Shown here: positions 57,907 to 64,000 of the stretch, in pieces
How the letters are laid out: each line of letters begins with the position of its first letter
Numbering within the stretch: the stretch's first letter is position 1
NCBI GenBank assembly: GCA_963837445.1
Contig: CAWINK010000022.1
Location: 1 to 64,000 of the forward strand
DNA: 64,000 nt
Direction: 5' to 3'
From: JACVRW01 sp963837445
GTDB lineage: Bacteria; Actinomycetota; Thermoleophilia; Solirubrobacterales; Thermoleophilaceae
The notes under the pieces: model-generated
What the model was told of the DNA's origin: nothing
The model's database searches: none
The model's input: only the letters and a program-made list of their open reading frames with translations
Position numbers and translations under genes: made by a program

Positions 57907-58247
57907 TCGCGCAGCTTGATCTTCTGGCCCGCGACCAGTGCCTGGGCGTCGATCTCGGGGTTCAGCTCCTGGAGCCGCTCGACCGTGGTCCCGGTCTCGG
58001 CGGCGATGCCGCTGAGCGTGTCGTTGACCTTGATCGTGTAGGTGGCGCGACGGGGTTGCTGTCGCCCGGCCGTCGTGGTCCGCTCGGTCGCGGCGGGCAG
58101 GTCGCTGGTGCGTGCGCTCGTGTCGCCGTTGTCATCGTCGCCGACGACGCCCGATCCGAACACGATGACGGCCACGACCACCGCGAAGGCAATCAGTGCC
58201 AGAGGCGCCAGCAGGCGAGCGAAACGTGGTCTTCCGTGATCGTGCAT
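57903..58247 (-). CDS. LysM-domain membrane protein
   Basis: A 114-residue protein with one N-terminal transmembrane helix (LLAPLALIAFAVVVAVIVFG), a Ser/Thr/Arg linker of about 30 residues and a C-terminal LysM motif (YTIKVNDTLSGIAAETGTTV to INAQALVAGQKIKL-like, actual LVAGQKIKLRE). LysM binds glycan chains, so it likely holds the membrane to peptidoglycan. It is co-translated with the D-Ala-D-Ala carboxypeptidase through an ATGA overlap. There is no catalytic domain. Confidence 0.88.
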   Translation of the reverse strand: MHDHGRPRFARLLAPLALIAFAVVVAVIVFGSGVVGDDDNGDTSARTSDLPAATERTTTAGRQQPRRATYTIKVNDTLSGIAAETGTTVERLQELNPEIDAQALVAGQKIKLRE

Positions 58248-58357
58248 CTGGTGCCGTACCCCTCAACTCGGCACAGGTGAGAATAGGAGGGAAAGCGGCT
58301 CTCTGGGGACGATTGGGCGGATCCGCCCGCGCGCGGCCGTGCGCCTGGCGCGCTCCG

Positions 58358-59287
58358 TTAGAGCTCCCACGCGGCCGCGCGCAGCTCTTCAGCAGCCTCA
58401 GCGGCTGCCACGGCAGGCTCGCCGCCCCGCTCCGCGTGAGCGTTCACGATCGACCGCGAGGCCGTGACGAGGCCGGCCGCGGGATGTGGGGCAAAGGCGG
58501 GGCCAAGGTCCTCGACCCTGCCCCCCTGTGCCCCGACTCCGGGCAGCAGGAACACGGCGTGCGGCATCAGCTCCCGGAGGCGGACGAGGTGCTCCGGCCG
58601 GGTGGCGCCCGTGACCGCGCCGACCGTCGAGAGCCCGCACTGGCCGAGGCGTTCGCGACCCAGCTCGTGCACCAGCCGCGCCAGCCGCTCGTGCAGCGGC
58701 GGGTCGCCCTCGTCCTGGATCTCCGCCGCGCCCGGGTTCGACGTCCGAACTAGGACGAAGCACGCGGCGCCGGCCGCGGCGGCCGCCTCCACGAGCGGCT
58801 CGAGCGCGTCGCGCCCCAGGAGCGGGTTCGCGGTGAAGGCGTCGGCTCCCAGGCCCTGAACGGGGCCAAACGGGCCGGGCGTCTCGCCAACGAGCGCCTG
58901 TGCGTAGGCCCGGGCGGTCACGGGGACGTCGCCGCGCTTGCCGTCGGCCAGCACGAGCAGCCCGTGGTCACGCGCGATCGCGGTCACCTGCTCGAGCGCG
59001 TCCCAGCCGGGAGCACCAAGCCGCTCGAAGCAGGCGACCTGCGGCTTGACCGCCACGCAGGCAGGACCGGCCGCGACGATCGCCGCGCGGCAGTGCTCCG
59101 TGACGGCCTCTGCCGTGAGCGCCCGCGCGAGACGCCCAGCGTTCGGGTCTCCCCCGACCCGCTCCACGGCCTCTGGCCACAGTGCTGCCGGGTCGGGGTC
59201 GAGCCCGAGTACGACGCGACTGCGGCGCTCGTCCACGAGCGCCGCAAGCCGGTCGGCGAAATGCGGCGTCGAGCCCCCGGCAGTCAA
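58358..59287 (-). CDS. pyrF: Orotidine 5'-phosphate decarboxylase (type 2)
   Basis: Decarboxylates OMP to UMP. The 309-residue length and the catalytic motif LVLADGKRGDVPVTARAYAQ (lysine-aspartate pair) fit the type 2 PyrF group common in Actinomycetota. Other matching parts are VVLGLDPDPAALWPEAVERV near the N-terminus and FLLPGVGAQGGRVEDLGPAF for phosphate binding. The start ATG 59287 lies 25 bases after the HU gene. The rest of the pyrimidine operon is not in the window. Confidence 0.92.
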   Translation of the reverse strand: MTAGGSTPHFADRLAALVDERRSRVVLGLDPDPAALWPEAVERVGGDPNAGRLARALTAEAVTEHCRAAIVAAGPACVAVKPQVACFERLGAPGWDALEQVTAIARDHGLLVLADGKRGDVPVTARAYAQALVGETPGPFGPVQGLGADAFTANPLLGRDALEPLVEAAAAAGAACFVLVRTSNPGAAEIQDEGDPPLHERLARLVHELGRERLGQCGLSTVGAVTGATRPEHLVRLRELMPHAVFLLPGVGAQGGRVEDLGPAFAPHPAAGLVTASRSIVNAHAERGGEPAVAAAEAAEELRAAAWEL

Positions 59288-59312
59288 GGACTCACCCGCC
59301 GGGCGACGAGTA

Positions 59313-59591
59313 CTAGACGCCCTTTACTGCCTTCTTCAGCGCGGAGCCGGCGCTGAAGCGCGGCACCCTGCTGGCGGCGATCTGGATCTTCTCGCCGGTC
59401 TGGGGGTTTACGCCCTGGCGGGCGCTGCGGTCTGCCACGGTGAACTTCCCGAAACCGGTGAAGCTCACGTCTCCGCCGCGTCTCAGAACCTCCTCGATGG
59501 TCTCGAGAACGGCGTCCACGGCCTTGGCCGCCTCGCCCTTCCCAAGCCCGCTGTTCTCCGCGACGCGATCGACGAACTCGTTCTTCGTCAC
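59313..59591 (-). CDS. hup: HU family DNA-binding protein
   Basis: A 92-residue histone-like protein with the family signature GFGKFTVADRSARQGVNPQT (about residues 46-65) and the flexible arm residues RQGVNPQTGEKI. It starts at GTG 59591 (VTKNEFVDRVAENSGLGKGE) with aggaggaaag nearby; the frame to 59615 adds a non-conserved MPPARRKV extension. Typical HU length, without the long lysine/alanine-rich tail found in mycobacterial and some other actinobacterial HU proteins. Confidence 0.94.
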   Translation of the reverse strand: MTKNEFVDRVAENSGLGKGEAAKAVDAVLETIEEVLRRGGDVSFTGFGKFTVADRSARQGVNPQTGEKIQIAASRVPRFSAGSALKKAVKGV

Positions 59592-59650
59592 GACTTTCCT
59601 CCTTGCCGGGGGCAACTAACCGGGCTGAACGTAACAACGCACCCGGACGA

Positions 59651-59691
59651 AAGCAGCCCGGATTCCGCTCCTGGAGCGGAAAGGGCCGCTT
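59651..59691. terminator. Interrupted palindrome between pmbA and hup
   Basis: The core ttccgctcctggagcggaa (59663-59681) has perfect 9-bp arms around one central base. Weaker complementarity extends it outward (aagc at 59651 against gctt at 59688). It lies 20 bases past the pmbA stop and 60 bases upstream of the hup start, both on the minus strand. It could end the tldD-pmbA transcript or be an operator for hup. It is unrelated to the 49-bp repeat family. Confidence 0.4.
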
Positions 59692-59711
59692 ATTCCGAGC
59701 CTTTCCGGGGC

Positions 59712-61054
59712 TCAGGAGCCCGAAACGGCCATTTCTGCCACCAAAATCGGAGGGGCGTTCACGCTGCCTCCAAACGGCACCCAGCGCCGATTGGAGCCCA
59801 CGGAGCGCACCGCCTTCAGCATGGAAACGAGGTCGCTGGCGATGGTCAGCTCGCGCACGGGGGCCCCCAGCTCACCCCCTTCGATGAGCCTTCCCGTGGC
59901 CCCCACGGAGAAGGTCCCGGACACCGGGTTGACGCCCGAATGGAGGCCGGCCACGTCCGTGACGTAGAGCCCGTCACCCGCCAGGCGCGCAAGGCCGGCG
60001 AGGTCCTCCTCGCCCGGCTCGACCACGAGGTTGGTGGTCCCCACCGACGGCGGCGAGCGGTACGAGCCGCGGCTGGCACTGCCGGTGCTCGAGCGTCCCG
60101 CCTTGCGCGCGGTGCGCGAGTCGTAGAGGAAGCCGAGCAGCCGGCCGTCCTCGATCAGGCCGGTCCGGCGCGTGCTCACCCCCTCCCCGTCGAAGGGGGC
60201 GCTGGCCGGTCCCTCGGAGTCGGTGCCATCGTCGGCGAGCCGCAGGGCAGGGTCGGCCACCTCCTCGCCCTCGCGCCCGGCGAACAGCGAGCGCCCGCGC
60301 TGGACGGCGTCAGCGGAGAGCATCGATCCGATGAAGCCGATGAAGGAGGCGGCCACGAACGCGTCCAGAACGACCGGGCAGCGCCGGCTCTCCGGCTGGC
60401 GCGCGCCCACGAGCGCCAGTGCGCGGTCGGCGGCCTCGGCGCCGATGGCCTCGGGATCGAGCGCCCCCGGAGAGCGGCCCATGCCCACGCCGAGGCCGGT
60501 CATCAGGTCGGCGCCCTCGCCGGCGAAGGCGGACGCGTAGGACCACGCCTGCGTGGCCCTGTACGAGGCCGCGAAGCCGCGCGAATTCGCGAGCGCCACC
60601 GACCCGTCCGCGTCCGAGTAGACGGCGTTCTCGACCTGGGTGACCCCCTCGCGCGCCCGTGCTGCGCGCTCCACCTCGAGCGCGAGCTCCACGATCCGCT
60701 CGGTGGACCAGTCGGCCAGCTCGGGCGAGGCCAGGCCTTCCACCTCAGAGCTGCCGAGCTCGTCCGGTAGGCCCTCGAACTCGTCCTCGTCGGCCACCTC
60801 GGCGGCCTCGCGAGCCGCCAGGGCGACCTCGGCCACCCCGTCCTCGGAGAGGTCCGTGCCGTACGCGTAGCCGGAGCGGGTGCCCGAGAACGCGCGGACG
60901 CCGACCCCGCGGCCGCCGGCGTCGCTGAGGCTCTCGACCTCGCCGCCATACACGCGCACGCGCCGGCTGGTGGACTCCTCGGCCCACGCCTCGGCGTCGC
61001 TGGCGCCGGCGGACAGCGCGGCCTCGATGGCTCGTCCAGCGGCGTCCTCGAGCT

Positions 61055-61058
<4 letters not shown>
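59712..61058 (-). CDS. pmbA: Metallopeptidase homologue PmbA/TldE
   Basis: A 448-residue partner subunit of the TldD/TldE protease. It begins GTG 61058 (KLEDAAGRAIEAALSAGASD) and includes AEESTSRRVRVYGGEVESLS, RRCPVVLDAFVAASFIGFIG and the C-terminal INPVSGTFSVG-like stretch GVNPVSGTFSVGATGRLIEG. Like other PmbA proteins it lacks the HExxxH motif. It overlaps tldD by four bases (GTGA), the usual paired arrangement. Together they cleave small or unfolded peptides and, in some bacteria, mature modified peptides. Confidence 0.92.
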
Positions 61059-62436
<1,378 letters not shown>

Positions 62437-62440
<4 letters not shown>

Positions 62441-62655
62441 CTCTCGCGTTCCTCGACGCGCGCGACCATCTGCTCGGCGAGTTCCATGATGCGCGCGTGT
62501 CCGCGGGCCTCCGGCTGCACGAGCCGTGCGTAGCCGGCCGGGTCGTACACGAGCACCCGCGGCTCGCGCTCGCGCTGCATGCGCCTGACCGTCGCCGCGA
62601 CCCCCTCCGCGAGCCCGGCCGCACGCGAGATCGGTCCCTTGCGCTTCTCCTTCAC
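62437..62655 (-). CDS. Small basic hypothetical protein upstream of tldD
   Basis: A 72-residue product, strongly basic at the N-terminus (MKEKRKGPISRAAGLAEGVA), then VRRMQREREPRVLVYDPAGY and a helical end (HARIMELAEQMVARVEERES). It overlaps the roadblock-like gene upstream (ATGA) and tldD downstream (TTGA), so it is translated within this operon. No family is recognised. The coupling on both sides is the main support for a real gene. Confidence 0.6.
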
Positions 62656-63110
62656 TCGCCCAGCTCCGGCATCGGCAGCTCCTCCGCGGCGAACTCCTCG
62701 TTCGCTGGACGGGCGACCCTCTCTTCCGCGGACTGCGAGCGCCGGATCGGCGGACCGCCCTCGAGCTCGCCAAGCACCGCCCTCAGGTCGTAGAGCAAGA
62801 GCGACGAGAGCGCCCCTCGCTTGGCCACCGCCGCGAGCGTCCAGCGTGGGGTTCGCGAGGCGAACACCACTCCGCCCGGCACCTGGACCTCCACCTGCTC
62901 GGGCGGCTCGGCGTCCCAGTCGCGCGTGGCGCGGTCCACCTCCTCGAAGAGCTGGCGAGCGAGCTCGCTGAGCGCACGTGCGTGCTCGCTACCGTCGCCG
63001 CCCGCGCCGACGAGCGACCCCGCGGCATCGAGCAGAACCGCGGCGCGCACGTCGGTCGACAGCTCGCAGAGACTGTCCGCGGCTCGCTCCGGAGTGAGCG
63101 TGTCGGCCAT
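62652..63110 (-). CDS. Roadblock/LC7-like protein
   Basis: A 152-residue protein whose core (DVRAAVLLDAAGSLVGAGGD, then ALSELARQLFEEVDRATRDW, VEVQVPGGVVFASRTPRWTL and SSLLLYDLRAVLGELEGG) resembles the roadblock/longin fold used by MglB-type regulators of small GTPases. The charged C-terminal tail is probably disordered. The start is ATG 63110; longer frames lack homology. It is the first gene of the run leading to tldD. No adjacent GTPase gene is present, so its partner is unknown. Confidence 0.65.
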   Translation of the reverse strand: MADTLTPERAADSLCELSTDVRAAVLLDAAGSLVGAGGDGSEHARALSELARQLFEEVDRATRDWDAEPPEQVEVQVPGGVVFASRTPRWTLAAVAKRGALSSLLLYDLRAVLGELEGGPPIRRSQSAEERVARPANEEFAAEELPMPELGE

Positions 63111-63128
63111 CGTCGTCAGAATAGACAC

Positions 63129-63269
63129 GTGCCTCTTGCGCGAATCTCCTGGCTGGCCACGGTCGGCATCTGCCTGATCGCCGCCCTGCTGCTGCTGCTG
63201 AACGGCTACTACGGCTATGCGGGCGTGCTGCTGGCCGTCGGCGCCGCCGCGGCCGTGAACCTGATCTAG
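63129..63269 (+). CDS. Small two-helix membrane protein (46 aa)
   Basis: From GTG 63129 the frame reads PLARISWLATVGICLIAALL, then LLLNGYYGYAGVLLAVGAAA and ends AVNLI at 63269. Two short hydrophobic helices separated by NGYYGY suggest a membrane hairpin. It lies divergent to the roadblock-like gene, 18 bases away, and its stop overlaps the 3' end of the CDF transporter gene. A real gene is plausible but rests on hydrophobicity and position. Confidence 0.5.
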   Translation: MPLARISWLATVGICLIAALLLLLNGYYGYAGVLLAVGAAAAVNLI

Positions 63270-64000
63270 GGAGCCTCGGCCCCCAGGGGCTCGGTGTGCA
63301 CGATCACGTCGGCCAGCCCGGGGCAGCGCTCGCGCACGGCCTCCTCGATCGCGCCCGCGTGCTGGTGGGCGGAGGGCAGCGGCTGGTCGCCCGGCAGGCT
63401 CACCGTCACCAGCGCCACGCGGCCCTGCTCGCCGTCGCGGAAGCTCACCGCCAGCGGCGATGACCCGGTGAAGCGCCGCACCGCCGACTCGATGGCCTCG
63501 CGCTCCACGGCGGTCTCGTCGGTGTCCGGGGAGCGCGCCCAGTCGGTGCGCGCGAGCGGCTCGATGTGAGTGTGCACGTAGCTCACCTCGGGCACCTCCT
63601 CGCACACCCGCTGCTCCAGCCGCTCGACCGCGTCGTGCGCCTGCTCGAGCGACAGGTCGCGCGGCAGCTTCACGTGCAGCGACAGCTCGTAGCCGTCGGG
63701 AAGGCGCATCACGCGCACGTTGTGAACCTCGCGCACCTCCGGGATCGCGCTCGCGGCCGCCGTGGCGCGCTCGCGCACGTTGCCCTCGGCATCCGAGGGC
63801 TCCACATGCACGACCACGTCGGCGCCGCCGAGGGCGCGCTCCACCCGCTCCTCGATGTCGTCGGCGATGGCGTGGGCCTGGCTCACGCCGGTGTCGAGCG
63901 GCACGCCCACCACGATGTCGACAAAGTGGCGGCCGGCCGCGTGGCGCACGCGTACCCGCCGCACCTCAACCGTTTCGTCGAGCTCGGCCAGGGCCTCCTG
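63266..64000 (-). CDS. Cation diffusion facilitator family transporter, C-terminal part (5' end outside window)
   Basis: The frame is open from base 64000 leftward to the stop at 63266, so at least 244 C-terminal residues are present and the membrane part lies outside. The visible part contains about three repeats of the cytoplasmic ZT-dimer type: RRVRVRHAAGRHFVDIVVGV with SQAHAIADDIEERVERALGG, VVVHVEPSDAEGN, then HNVRVMRLPDGYELSLHVKL with HDAVERLEQRV, and a third ending LADVIVHTEPLG. Extra ZT-dimer copies are unusual but known in this family. Probable efflux of zinc, iron or manganese. Confidence 0.8.
   Translation of the reverse strand, partial: QEALAELDETVEVRRVRVRHAAGRHFVDIVVGVPLDTGVSQAHAIADDIEERVERALGGADVVVHVEPSDAEGNVRERATAAASAIPEVREVHNVRVMRLPDGYELSLHVKLPRDLSLEQAHDAVERLEQRVCEEVPEVSYVHTHIEPLARTDWARSPDTDETAVEREAIESAVRRFTGSSPLAVSFRDGEQGRVALVTVSLPGDQPLPSAHQHAGAIEEAVRERCPGLADVIVHTEPLGAEAP

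Overview
The window is high-GC bacterial DNA with densely packed, mostly leftward genes and many 4-bp stop/start overlaps (ATGA, GTGA, TTGA and apparently CTGA). OpcA, a transaldolase-glucose-6-phosphate isomerase fusion, a GuaB3-type IMP dehydrogenase homologue, a c-di-AMP (ydaO-type) riboswitch ahead of a cell-wall peptidase, and an acidic extension on ribosomal protein S9 point to Actinomycetota. My best inference is a Thermoleophilia/Solirubrobacterales-like soil organism. Lineage is inferred from gene content only.

Layout. (1) 1-11823, minus strand: one hexose and pentose-phosphate operon reading ROK glucokinase, transketolase, transaldolase-isomerase fusion, 6-phosphogluconate dehydrogenase, G6P dehydrogenase, OpcA, 6-phosphogluconolactonase, then a GH15 glucoamylase/trehalase-type hydrolase that runs off the left edge. 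Together these release glucose, phosphorylate it and run the oxidative and non-oxidative pentose-phosphate branches. (2) 12100-23142: accessory metabolism, with a flavin oxidase, a frameshifted secreted CocE-type hydrolase, a divergent AraC regulator/ACC deaminase pair followed by NTF2-like and VOC genes, a cytochrome c with a YtkA/FixH-like partner, an M74-like endopeptidase, galactokinase and two tiny membrane proteins. (3) 23219-29466: CBS and HTH genes, then an A2-type heme-copper oxidase operon (ctaC-ctaD-tandem Usp-like gene-ctaE-36-aa membrane ORF-inositol monophosphatase). (4) 29463-38834: diheme cytochrome c, frameshifted glycosyltransferase, STAS protein, IF-1, cold-shock protein, enoyl-CoA hydratase, HIT, CorA, tRNA nucleotidyltransferase and alanine racemase. 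(5) 38831-45766: CBS protein, NAD(P)HX repair, AcpS, GlmS, GlmM, S9 and L13. (6) 45860-47245: c-di-AMP riboswitch and M23 peptidase. (7) 47255-52514: cupin, P450, GNAT, DUF899, lipoprotein and a secreted 5'-nucleotidase with a His-Gly tract. (8) 52831-64000: GuaA, GuaB3, sugar kinase, D-Ala-D-Ala carboxypeptidase, LysM protein, PyrF, HU, PmbA/TldD and the C-terminal part of a CDF metal transporter that runs off the right edge.

Main unexplained signals: three intergenic copies of a 49-bp interrupted palindrome (22-5-22), each just downstream of a gene end; three genes whose conserved N-termini lie upstream of every ATG/GTG/TTG but begin at an in-frame CTG, two of them in a CTGA stop/start overlap; and four single-base frameshifts in otherwise well-conserved genes, one in rpsI, which suggests sequencing or assembly indels. 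I saw no tRNA, rRNA, CRISPR array, insertion sequence or prophage.
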